DNA of 64,000 nt, from positions 178,173 to 242,172 of the forward strand of contig NW_001798970.1 in assembly GCF_000165425.1 (NCBI RefSeq), read 5' to 3'. Positions 36,690-47,739 of the stretch are shown in pieces. Below the pieces are notes generated by a model that had not been told where the DNA came from, did no database searches, and saw only the letters and a list, made by a program, of their open reading frames with translations. Every line of letters begins with the position of its first letter. Positions within the stretch are counted from its first letter, which is position 1. Origin of the DNA: Paramecium tetraurelia. Taxonomy: Eukaryota > Ciliophora > Oligohymenophorea > Peniculida > Parameciidae. A program made the position numbers and the translations under genes.

Positions 36690-37642
36690 AATACTTTAAG
36701 GAAGCTTCATTCTCATTAAAATAAAAGTTTGGTTACACTCCAGAAGAATAAGCTGTCAAACTCTTTGATCAAGCATATCATTACGAAAGCTCAATTCTCC
36801 CTATCAATCTTCTTGATCAGATAGCTGAATTAAGTTTTCAAATGTATATATAATTGAAATTATTTTTAGCGATCATTATCCTAAAATAATCAATTAAATA
36901 GTTCTGTAATTATCTACTACCGGAATCACTCCCAACGTTATTCTTAAAGTACCATATTTCTCCATTAATTTAATTAGACACTTATAATTACTGATTATCT
37001 ATTGAAATACGGATGTTCCGGTATTATAGATGATCTAAAGGTTAGGATATACATGTTTAGAAATTATCAAGAATTTAAAGTAGAATTCTAAGATCCTATT
37101 TATATAACATGTAACATTTTGTACTATTTAAAAGTACGGCAAAAAGCTGGAAACATCGCTAATTAGTTAACCAATAGAAAGCTTTTGTATAAGGAGAAAG
37201 AAATAGCTAAGTAAATGAAGATTAAGATATAAATCAATAAGCAAAAAACTTAATCATTAAGTCATTAAGATTATAAATAGACAACCACCACTCTTGATGA
37301 CATTCTGGAAAATTATATTTTTAAATACATGGATAAATTTAATGATAAATTGGAAGGATGGGGAGATCAAATAAACGATTAGTTAGATCAAATTATTGAT
37401 AATATCACAATAAATGCTGCTTATGAAAGAGATGAAAATGGGTATTACTTTCCAGAATCTTGCATGGATGAAATCACTATTACTAATAAACCGAATAAGA
37501 GTTAAGAATAGCCATAGAATGATCAATAAAATAAAAGTCATCAGACGAAAGATTTATGTAATATCATTTTAATAATGTAGTGGATTTTGAAAACGATAAT
37601 ATTGAGTAATAACAGAAGTAAGAGATTAATTTACTCGATTGA
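36686..37642 (+). CDS. Epsin-like ENTH-domain protein with clathrin-box motifs
   Basis: ATG 36686 (MKYFKEASFSLKQKFG) to TGA 37640-37642; introns of 26 nt (near 36844), 29 nt (near 36950) and 23 nt (near 37560) leave 292 residues. The first ~160 residues fit an ENTH domain: LLDQIAELSFQIDHYPKI, TLIITDYLLKYG, DDLKVRIYMFRNYQEF and NRKLLYKEKEIAKQMK. The short C-terminal tail contains two clathrin-box-like motifs, LLDFE and the terminal INLLD. Epsins bind phosphoinositides and recruit clathrin during budding at the plasma membrane or endosomes. No ubiquitin-interacting motif is visible, so an epsinR/Ent5-like trafficking role is also possible. Confidence 0.85.
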
Positions 37643-38246
37643 TAATACTATTAAGTAATTTATAATATTGTTGATTTCTATTGTTGTGTTGAGTAGATTC
37701 GCAACACTAAGAAATATTTTAATAAATAATTTAATTATATTAATATGTAAATATAAAATTCTACAATTCTTTTTATTGCAAATCTAAAGTTACTTTTTTA
37801 AAAGGATTTTCAATGAAATATGAATTAAGAATAAATTTCAATTGTGTACTAAAATAACTATTTGCCGAAGCAATATATTCATACTGATAATATTATAAGG
37901 AGTGAGCAATTAAAAGAGCGTATCATATTAATTAATTATATTTAATTATTTTATATTCAAATGTTATAAAATGATTTGATAATTGAATCAATTTTTTCTT
38001 TTGAGTCACAACTTAGTTATCGTTTTCATACTTTAGAGTATTGAAATGAATAATCAGTGATGCTTCGTTTCTGAAATCCTTAGGTAATAACTAAAATATG
38101 AAGCAAATGATGCCCTGAGATGGTTTTATTGGTCGCTTGGGAATCAGATTGTTTGTAACCATTTGAAATTATTTGATTAAAGTTTCTGTTCTTATAATGT
38201 CATTTATAATATATATGATTTAAAGTATGTAAATTTATATGTTAAT
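37643..38246. other. AT-rich intergenic region
   Basis: Spacer between the convergent ENTH gene and the small acylated-protein gene. No supported gene. Confidence 0.55.
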
Positions 38247-38702
38247 TCAAATAAAACTTGATACTTGAGTCTTATCTGCATTTTAGACATTCTTCCAATT
38301 ATAGAATTCTAGAGAAAGTTCTAGAATTTAAGTATAGAATCGATTGAACTTATTAGCAATGTCTTCAACTAATAACTCTTCTCGAATTAACTCTTCAATC
38401 TCGAATGCTATTTTTTCCATATGCTCCACAATGATTCCAATTGTAATTTCAGGAATGGTAGTACTTTTTGATTTACTCAGAATGTTTTGAATTTGTTTCT
38501 TTAATTCTAGGATTTTATGTGTTCTTTCACAGTGAACTAACTTATTCAATTTTTTTTCGAGCTTCACCCACAATTATAATATCTTGGCCTGGAGATCAGG
38601 CAGTGTTGTGGGTTTTGGGTTGTAATTCTCGTTTTCAACTTTGATAAGACGAATGAGAGTTTTAGGTTGTTTTGTTATTGGTTTTGTTATACAAAGACCC
38701 AT
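38247..38702 (-). CDS. Small coiled-coil protein with predicted N-terminal acylation
   Basis: Single exon of 151 residues, ATG 38702 to TGA 38247. It starts MGLCITK, which fits the N-myristoylation rule (Gly2 with Thr6) and has Cys4 suited to palmitoylation, so a membrane-tethered protein is likely. The rest is a charged helix with coiled-coil periodicity (WVKLEKKLNKLVHCERTHKI, EHMEKIAFEIEELIREELLV). The standard-code ORF at 38328-38573 is only the middle of this gene. No family assigned. Confidence 0.72.
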
Positions 38703-38840
38703 AATATTTAGATATTTAAATAATATTACATAATCATTCTTTAATGAGTGACTTTTATTACGAGAAATTAAATCTTTTTATGTATTTTTTAATTATTAGA
38801 TTAAAAATATTCTTCATACAAAATTAAATGATAATTATGA

Positions 38841-40736
38841 TCATTGAGCTTTTTGCAATAAAACTGGTGAATTATGCTAAAGTTGAAATCCAAATTTATC
38901 AATCAGACTTTTATAATCAAACAGTTTGTTTCCATTGAATTCCTTAAAAATGAACTATCCCAAGCTTTCCTTCTGCCTCTCATCCAATTACACATTGCTA
39001 ACTTATAAAGCAGCCTTAAATTCACTTTCATAGCATAACTCACAATTTTGAGTGTTTGCTCTTTTGAATAGGATGCCCTTGATTTGTTCAACAATTAATT
39101 ATCTAAATTTCCAAATTTATTAGGCAATAGAATTAATAATTTGCTAATATTGTTCCTCATTTATCAATGTGTATTTCCCTATGACATTCTTCAGTACACT
39201 TTTGATTATGCATATGTTATTGACTTAAAAAGGTGTAAAATCAACAAATTACTATGAATTGTCCTCAATCAAGTAACGAGCCAATAATAATGCTTACTTA
39301 TCATCTTAAATATTAAAAGGATAGGCTTATAATATACCCACTAATTCTTCAATTGTAATTTCCTATTTCTAATCGAAAAATGTATTTAGGTCCTCCATCG
39401 CTATCTTTTCAGCCATTAATTAATATTTCAAAGATTTTCCAATATTTTCAACATCCTAAAAATTAACGCGAGGTAATTTTTAAATTGCAAATTCAATTTC
39501 TTACAAGTGCCTTTAACTCTAAACCTAAGATGTCTTTTGCTCCTCCACTACAGAATCTAGACTTCCACGATGTTGAATCACTTAAGATTTGTCTTTAATC
39601 TCATCCTCAACTACAATTTTAGAATGTGACCCTAGTTTAATAGAACGAATCATTTCATCTTCGGATATTATGATTTTATTTTTGTTAACTTTTTCATCTA
39701 AAATTTCTTAGGACACTTAAGGGACTTCCTTCTTATTAGTAAGCCATGATTTCTTCGACTCATATTAATCTTCCAATTCCTTAAATTAATGTTATTTCTA
39801 AGATACTAACATCCTCTACTTTTCTAAATCAATTTAAAATTGCATGATTTAAGTCTATTAGCTAGATAATTAATAATTTAGATTTTCTATGGTTTCTTTG
39901 TATTTATTTTTCTTTTAGATTTCTTATTCATGATCCTTTTTGAATTTAACAAACTCATTTGATACCTATTCATATTACTTCCTATATTTCTCCTTCAGTG
40001 CTTAACATGTCAATAGTTCTTGTCTTAGATTTAAAATTTTCTTCTTTTGCTTTTGATGTGAATAGGTGAATTGTCTCAATTATTCTTCTAATTGAATGGT
40101 TTGAACAGTTAATTTTTGAAATTTGTTTACCTCACTGTCAGTCTTTAAAATTTAGTTGAATTACTTGCTTAAAAACTCAAACTTTAACTTGGTTACACAG
40201 AGTTCAGTCTTGGAATATCAATAAAGCACAATACTTCCATCTCTTATAGCCGCATATAACGAGTATTCTTTTTCAAATTATCGATTTCAGTCTATTTCTC
40301 TTGCAGCAGTAACCTAGCCTATTTTAGTTTTTCAGCAAGTCTGGTGTTTTGAATGGTTATCGTAAAATCATCAGATCCATCCTGTGTAGTTCGTTTCTCA
40401 ATTTGTTCTTTCTATTATCAATAATAATTTGATTACCTCATCAAGTTTTATCTAAAAACATAATTATTGGTTTAAATGCTTTAGTTGATAATTCTCTTTT
40501 TTTAATTGCATAATTTCTTCTTTCAATTCTTCAGCATCCTTCTTGAGTGGAAACAGTGATCTGCCCGTAGCAAATTCATTGTTTGGAGAATCTTAATATT
40601 TATGTGTAAGTCTTCTCCTATGGAATTAAAATGTGCCCATATTTGTGTTGTCCTAATTCAATACTGGCAATCCGTTTGTCATAGATTAATTGAGGGAATA
40701 TGGAGCTCGTTAATTTTGGCGAGTACTTTGATTCAT
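38841..40736 (-). CDS. Long coiled-coil protein, uncharacterised
   Basis: ATG 40736 (MNQSTRQNQRAPYSLNQ) to TGA 38841, about 620 residues. A 25-nt intron (near 40430) is clear; the remaining length is not divisible by three, so at least one more short intron exists. The N-terminal ~60 residues are polar; the central part is almost wholly heptad-like helix rich in Gln, Lys, Glu and Leu. The C-terminal ~180 residues form a helical domain with FDQKQEITIEELVGILQAYP and QDDKQALLLARYLIEDNS, reminiscent of degenerate EF-hands but without clear calcium ligands. Likely a basal-body, ciliary or cortical structural protein; this is inference. Confidence 0.72.
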
Positions 40737-40894
40737 TATAAATTTATTATTTGTAACAATTTTGATCATAACTTATGAAATCAAAAAAAATAGATATCAA
40801 AGAGATGTTAAATCAATGATTAAGCATACTTTCTAATTTTTAGTAATCTATAATAATAACGAAAATGAGTTATTAAATTCTAATTCAAAATCTA

Positions 40895-43767
40895 TCAAAG
40901 CTCTTCAAGTTGAGAGAACACTTCTGAAATCATTTCGGTTCTAATTGGTTTTGAAAGGAAAGCATCAAATCCTAATTTTTCACACTTCTCCTATTAAGAT
41001 TCATCGTCAAATCCTGACAAAGCAATCAATTTTATATTATCGATTTCATTATTATTAATCTACATAGAATTAAATTGTTTACCATCTTTCGAATTGTTTC
41101 GGCTGCTTACCATCCATTTACGATAGGCATTTGCAAATCCATAAACACATACTTTATGTTTAAACTCCTCTGATACTGGCATAACTATATTCATAATTCA
41201 AAATTACTTTATTTATCGCTTATTATCCATTATAGGCTTCAATTATGTCTGCTTAAGGTATTAAATTTTATAGTAGCAGTTTAACAGCCATCACATTAAA
41301 TATTTGATCGTCCACAATTAGAATACTAAACTTCTTGCTTTGAATCAACTATTGAAGTATTTATTTAGGATCTTGCACATCCAAAGAATCTTATGATTGT
41401 AGACACTTTTAAATCTAAGATTTCTAAGATATCGACTAAAATCGCAGAATATTCTTTTATTTCGATTGGTCGCTATCCTCTATTGAAGGCTCATTCATCT
41501 CAGTCTCAGCCTTTTCCAAAGGTTTCGTGTATAATCTTAGATACGATGATCTGACAAATACAGATTATTAATAAGGTTTATCTTTTGCATTCGGAGAGTC
41601 TTCGTTATGGAAATTGCTCAAGTGTTGAGAACTGTTCTCCTATTTAAAACAACTAACGTAATTTGTGATTTTATAAGAAGAATCTTATAATTTAGCATAA
41701 ATCTAAAATGTCATTTTGGTTCCTACATTTACTTAGCTTTACAAATCTATTGTATCTGATGGCCCCAATAAACTTATTAGTTTTTTACACACCATTAGAC
41801 CTATCCCAGTGCCATTCTTATTTTCTATTTTTTAAGATGAGAAAGTAGCAAACAAGTTGAATAATTTTGGTTTGATCGAATCAGCAATTCCACAGCCTGT
41901 ATCCTCAATTGAGATTGTGTATACAAGTTTGTTGGAAGACACTGGAGGTTGTTTGCCTTAAAGAGACTTTCGAATCTGAGAAATTGATTAATTGCCATTT
42001 CCATAATTGATGTTTTTCGAGGAATTGCTCCTCTTTATGTGTTAAGATTTATCAGTATTTAAAGATTAAATAGTGATTGTTATACTACCTTTTTCAGTGA
42101 ATTTCAATGAATTAGACAAGATATTCATGATAACCTACTTGATCCTATTGGGATCCGAATACACTTGATAAGAGGGAATATCATAAAAGGTCTTAATTTC
42201 AACTCCTTTTTATTCAGCTGAAATCGCTATGGTCTCAATAACTTCATCTATCAATTCATTAATATAAAAATCGCTAATGCAGAGTCTGAGTTGATTCTTT
42301 TCTATTCTTGCATAATCCTATATATCATAAATCATGTATAACATAAGATAAACATTTGTTCTTATAATATTTAGAAGATATTTCTCCTATGCATTCAAAT
42401 TCTAATTGCCTTCCAAACTCTCCAAAATAGCCACGATTCCATTTATTGGAGTTTTGAAATCATGGAAAACAGTAGCAAGAATCATATCTTTATTTTCACA
42501 GATTTATTTTGACTCTGATAATTGTTACTATAATGCATTCATTGATTTTTCCGTCTCCTTGTTTTGAAATATCAACACGAAAGCTTGATTTTTATTCCAA
42601 AAACAGTGGTTAAAGAAGAGTTTCAATTTCTTCCTCTTCAATTCACTTACGCACACATTTCTTTAACATTGACTCTAAATCAAGAATTCTTCCATTATTT
42701 TAGACTTTTTATTCGTCGGGGTCTCTTCGCTTAACTACATTGGAGCTCTGCAAAACTGAAGGTATTTTGGAGTGTCAATCATTATTTCAGGAAAGTTTTA
42801 ATTCTAGAATTTTTGTTGCTCTTCGTTTTATTCCTCATTGTGAGCTGCACCTAATTCAAAGAACTTTTGAAACAAAGGACTCGTTGCTATATATTAGCAA
42901 TTGTCCATGACTTCTGAAAATATGGATCTGAAGCTGTTTTGGGGTTTGTATAAAAAGTCTTTAGAATTTTCGAATAGGGTTTAGAGTTTAATTTAGTTGT
43001 CTGAAGAAAAGTGATACAAACAATCCATAAATTCATTCGAATGGCTTTAATCGTATTTGTATTCATTTTCCAAAGCCTTGGTATGATAGAGAGATTTCCG
43101 AGAAAATTTATCTATCACCAACAAAGGCACTGGCAAGATCTCCTTGAGTAGCATTAAAAGGTCATTTTGGTCGTTTTATTCTTGGAACTACAATTATATT
43201 GATCATCTTACCAGAAAAATAGGAGAGAACGTAAATCCTAAATAGGATATTGGGTATTAATACTCATTGAATCTTATGATTGAATATATGAGCACTGTGA
43301 AATATATTAATTTCTAAAGTAACTATACTTGGAGAACTTAAGTCAAGGCCAAAAGTTTCAGTATGATGAATATGAAAATTCCCTTGATGTTAGAGCACTA
43401 TATATACCTTCTCCTCAGTGTTTATAGTCATTTCAACCTCCACTATCTAGATAATCAATTAAGTTAGAGCTAAGTAATAATCTCCTGTTGAACAAATAAA
43501 CTTTTATTTGTAGTCTAACAATAGAAAAATCAAGGAAAATATGATATCCACAATAACAAATAGTCCAGAATCCAATGCATTGATCAATTAAGTAAGTCCC
43601 AAAACTAAAAATACAATGGATGCAATCAGATTGCATATTGCGAATCTTTGCTGTAATCCAATTTTCATAGCCAAAGAATTGAATATAATTTAATAAAATA
43701 ATTTTTCATATGTTCCTCAACTTATACACAACAAGCCGATGAAACCCTATTCTAATTTGCTTTCCAT
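40895..43767 (-). CDS. Second membrane hybrid histidine kinase
   Basis: ATG 43767 (MESKLEQ) with a 30-nt first intron, or a start at 43668 if that intron is wrong, to TGA 40895. Other introns are 25 nt (near 43400), 24 nt (near 43335) and 24 nt (near 43208). The N-terminus has four to five membrane helices. The kinase core follows: H-box FHDFKTPINGI, N-box NILSNSLKFT, G1 EDTGCGIA, G2 NGTGIGLMV. A receiver domain closes the protein (ILIVDDQIFNVMAVK ... LSKPIRTEM). Layout parallels the kinase at 25-27.6 kb, but sequence and intron positions differ, so it is a paralogue, not a recent copy. Confidence 0.88.
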
Positions 43768-44519
43768 AATTTATTAACTTAATCACTTTTATATAAAAAT
43801 ACTCTGAAATAAATAATAAATGATGAGAATTCTGTAATCTTCTTTGCATAATTAAAATATTCTTTGACGCTTTACCAGTATTAAATTAATCTGCGCACAC
43901 TAAATTCTTTTATGTCAGCATTTTTATCTTATAGATCTTAATATCTGTGAGTGTATCATTTCTATCTGACAATTCGATTTAAAAAATCAATTCATTTTTT
44001 TCGAGACTATTCTCTATATTAAGAAACAATTAAGATAATTTGTATTAGAAATAATATAAATATTCTTTTGGTGCTGTAGACTTATTGTGTTTAAATTAAG
44101 AGTTTAAATTATAGAGAATATTACTAATATGAAATTCTCGAATTGTTAATAAATTTTAATATTATCACTTCCGCATCAACAATTTGAATAACATTTAACT
44201 ATTTTGATCAATAGTATCAACAGATAAATTTGAAGGATTAATACATATTAATCTGCTTATCTCGGAATTAGACTCATATCAAGTTAGAAGAGTTTTTCAT
44301 TGATTTATATTAATAATTTTTCAATAAAATAAGTAAAAGTTTTAAATATATATGTTTAATTGATCAATATATTTTTATTATAAACTTATACACTGAAAAT
44401 AATTGCATCAAAACAAAAGGTAAACTAAATGATACATAAGCGAAGATTAATTAAGATAATGGAATAAATATACTTTGAAGGTTGATGCAAAAGTACTAAT
44501 CTTTGTAGACTTATTAAAG
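43768..44519. other. AT-rich intergenic region
   Basis: Very AT-rich spacer upstream of the histidine kinase and the kinase relic. I see no gene, RNA or repeat in it. Confidence 0.55.
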
Positions 44520-45010
44520 TAGTTAATAAAGTATTTCAGTAAATCGGAGAAGGTAGGAAAGGAAACTTATGGAATAGTAAATAAAGCATGTATAAAGAAA
44601 TTAAAAATTTCAAGGAACATTGTGACGAAGTTGTCTCTTAAAATTTGATAAGAGAGATACAATTGTACTGAAATTGATACGTCCAAGCTTAATAAGATTA
44701 TTATTTTATATAATAATTAAAAGGAAATAATTTTTGGGAACTTATAAATATTACTTCTCTGAATATTAATTAAGAGATTATTTAAAAAATATTGTTGGTA
44801 TCACCTTTGTAATAATAAGAGATTATCATATAGAGATATAAAGTTACAAAACATAATTTTGAATTACATTGAATCGACCGATTTTGGATTCATCAAGAGT
44901 GTTACCATTTCCTTTTTTTGAATTTACAATCGAAATTGAAACTCATGCACACAATGCATTTGAACTAATATTAAGAGATAGCAATCTAGGTAACACAATG
45001 AGAATGATTA
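44520..45010 (+). pseudogene. Decayed CDK-like protein kinase
   Basis: Fragments of a cyclin-dependent-kinase domain appear in the right order but in changing frames. There is a G-loop-like VGKETYGIVNKA at about 44552-44587; REIQL followed after a shift by LKLIRPSLIRLLF, resembling REISLLKELNHPNIVRLL; YRDIKLQNIIL near 44830, as in HRDLKPQNLL; TDFGF near 44878; and THAHNAFELILRDS near 44945, as in YRAPEILLGS. At least three frame changes and several TGA codons break it, too many for short introns. The HRD His and APE Pro are gone. It is most simply a decayed copy from a duplicated kinase gene. Downstream sequence to about 45100 shows no clear C-lobe. Confidence 0.72.
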
Positions 45011-45618
45011 ATTTAGGAATGCGAAATCATGAATAAGCCAAATGAAGGCTAAGGATAACAGTTAAGTAATATTGATATAATAGAAAGAAATATTGTGCTA
45101 AACTTCATAAAGTACTTATTCGAAAGTTTTTAGATTGAGAAAATTGATGCAAGCAATATATTAATCTCTCCCTTAATTATATACAAGTTTAATTGTCTAA
45201 ATCTATATCTTAAACTTAATTATTTATTAATTCTAATCTCTTCATAGGGATTTCAAATGATGGCTAAGTTATACATACAAATAAGATTGAAAACTATAAG
45301 TTAGGACACTTTGTTTGAGAATTGAATTATTTTTTCGATTTTAAGCTTTCTAGAGCAATCCTTCATTCATCATAAACCGAAGGTTAATATTTTCACAACT
45401 TAAATATTTAAAATATAATTATCTTCAGCAAAATTAGATACCCTTTAATGCTACAATATGAGTTAAAACAAATTGAAACTAGATTCATATTTAAGAAATC
45501 TATGTGAATGAGGTTAAGTAACAGTGAGAAGTTATTACAGAACAATTAGATAGTATGACAAACCCTTTATGAATCAAATATTAATTTCTAATTATAATAT
45601 TGCAATAGACTGATAAAT
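45011..45618. other. AT-rich region after the kinase relic
   Basis: Could hold further eroded kinase C-lobe sequence, but I cannot align any of it. No gene supported. Confidence 0.45.
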
Positions 45619-47382
45619 TCAAATAAGTTAACATGAGGATGAATTTGAAGTCTTCTAAGTGCTATTTGCGTTATGATTCTAATTCTGATCCTATTTCTTC
45701 TACTCTACCTAAACCTACTGCTATCCCTAATCCTATTTCTACTGCTATGTCTGGTCCTATTTCTACTCCTATTTCTACTCCTATTTCTACTCCTATTTCT
45801 AATCTTATTTCTAATCTTATTTTTCTTTCTAATTCTCATTTTATTAAGTATTTTAACTTTTCTACTGGGTAGAATTTTAATGATTAGCTTAATTTTATGA
45901 ATTTTGGGAATTTCTTGAATTTTGTAAATCATTCTGGAGCTTTTAAACTTGTTGTTCAAGTCTCTTTATTTTTTATTTTTCTTCTTTTTCTTTTTGTTCT
46001 ATTAGTGCTTAGAATTATGATACCATTACATTCCTATCCTCATTTAATTGAGATATCAACTTCTCAATCACAGAAGTATCCTATTTCTAATTTTAGAGTT
46101 TTTAGTATTCACTCTTTAATTTTTCATTTTCACTTTTCAAAAGTTTTTCCTATCTTTCTTTTTCTTCTAATAATTTTTTTTTATCAATTTCATCTTATTC
46201 TTATTTAACTTTGGCCTACATTGCTTATTGATAAAATGATTCAACGACAGCGAAATATTATTTTATTTATGTTAATTGAGATTTTGCAAATTTATTTGCA
46301 ATTTCAATATTTTTATATCCATCAATGAGATTAGAAAACTCCTCAAAATATTTAAAGACTTTTTAGAAATTTTTACAATTTTGATATGAACTATTAGAGT
46401 CTATTGTCGTTAAAATGTTTTGACATGTCAAAACAAATGCTTCAAACCACTCATAAGGGTTTTTATTTGTTTGATTAAGGATCAATTCTTCCAACTTTTT
46501 GACATTAGTTTAGGCATTGAAAATTTTTTCGTTTGATTATATATTTACTAAATTTGTAATTTAACTCTGAAAATTTTAATCCAAAGCAAATACGTATTCT
46601 TAGATAATCTTTAATGCTTCATTATTTATATATTAACTTATTTTTTCGCTTTGATGCAGTTTTTTTGGGGCATATTCGCAAGGTTTCAAATTTTCAATAC
46701 AAGACCACAGTTTTTGTCTTGATTCTTAATTAAAAATTTAATTAACAACTTCTTAGCTTTAGGCTCCTTTTAAGACATGGATTTCTCTGATGTACTTTGT
46801 ATATTGCGTGAGATCCTATCTTATTTTCTTTAATAATTCTTCAATTGATTATTTTGCAATATAATTATTTAAGATCAAATCAAATGATATATTTTTGTTT
46901 TAAGTATCAAGAGAATTTAGGAATTTTTAGAAATCAGTCGCTCTACCACTAAGTTTAAATGAAGGATTTTCCAATACATAAATAACTTTTAAAGGACCAA
47001 AAGATATAATTTTGTTAAATAGAAGGTCATATAATAATTGATCCTCTTCTCCATTTGTATCTTAAAACCCAGGAAAATCAATAATTAAATGTTTCTTTGC
47101 TTGATTGTAATAGAAATTTGGTGACTTTGTAACAGAATTGATACTATCGTTTATTAAAGAAAACTCTTATTTATTATTGGTTATTGTTAATTGACTCTCA
47201 TTGTTTATTGCGAACTCTGCTCCGCATAAAAAATTGAAAATAGTACTTTTGCCGGACCCTGTTAATCCAACAATCATAACAGTCTTAATATCATTTGGTT
47301 AATTCTTAGGATATTGATTTAACAAGTTTTAACATTTATCTACCATAGCCAATATGTTCTCTGTTTTAATCCCATTATTCAT
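45619..47382 (-). CDS. P-loop GTPase-like protein with coiled coil and Gln-rich repeat tail
   Basis: Single exon, 587 residues, ATG 47382 (MNNGIKTENILAMVDK) to TGA 45619. A GTP-binding domain starts near residue 37: VMIVGLTGSGKSTIFNFL (P-loop) and later HLIIDFPGFQDTNGEEDQ (DxxG). This resembles AIG1/GIMAP, septin-like or dynamin-like GTPases, but I cannot place it precisely. After ~320 residues comes a charged coiled coil (EEKERQEKLLKSENEKLKSE). The tail is extremely Gln-rich: tandem QKQE/QKQD units encoded by a 12-bp repeat in which every Gln is TAG. The hydrophobic ORFs on the opposite strand at 45633-46208 are antisense shadows. Function is unknown. Confidence 0.82.
45756..45815 (-). repeat. 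Five 12-bp tandem units encoding Q-K-Q-E/D
   Basis: On the + strand the unit CCTATTTCTACT repeats three times perfectly and then drifts to CCTATTTCTAAT and CTTATTTCTAAT; another copy lies at 45732-45743. On the coding strand this reads GAG TAG AAA TAG, that is E-Q-K-Q. It is in frame, so length changes of whole units would not break the protein. Confidence 0.9.
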
Positions 47383-47421
47383 TTCAAATTTACTTTAATA
47401 AATGTTTATTTCCCTGAAAAA

Positions 47422-47598
47422 ATGTCTAAAAACACCCCTAAAGAATACTCTAGAATTTTAATTAAAGCAATTGTTAAAAAGAATAAAAATTTAATTGACT
47501 ATTTTAAGTAATTTCTAATACTGAAGAAAATTGATTTTTCAAAGGACTGGTCTTCTAATGCATGCTAAGGCTTTGAAAGACACTGTGACTAACCTTGA
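47422..47598 (+). pseudogene. Short Cys-containing ORF, possible gene remnant
   Basis: ATG 47422 (MSKNTPKEYSRILIK) reads 58 codons to an in-frame TGA at 47596. The same frame continues past the stop with CADCKFGFSNYFDVPAC and meets further TGAs near 47667 and 47682. The Cys/His spacing around the stop (ACQGFERHCDQP, then CADC) looks like a zinc-binding module cut by the stop. No intron of normal length removes the TGA. It may be a remnant, or chance; low confidence. Confidence 0.3.
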
Positions 47599-47739
47599 TG
47601 TGCTGATTGCAAATTTGGTTTTTCTAATTATTTTGACGTTCCTGCATGTAGCTTGAAGTCATAACTTTGAGATTAGATCCTACTTTGAGAGAGATCGAAT
47701 GGTAATCCAACTTTCAGCAAAATTTTTTGTGTCCTCTCA

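Noticed and set aside
45633-46208. Three overlapping leucine-rich ORFs of 75-103 codons that look like membrane proteins
   Set aside because: They are antisense to the Q/K/E repeat and coiled coil of the minus-strand GTPase-like gene; the reverse complement of Gln- and Lys-rich codons gives Leu, Phe and Ile.
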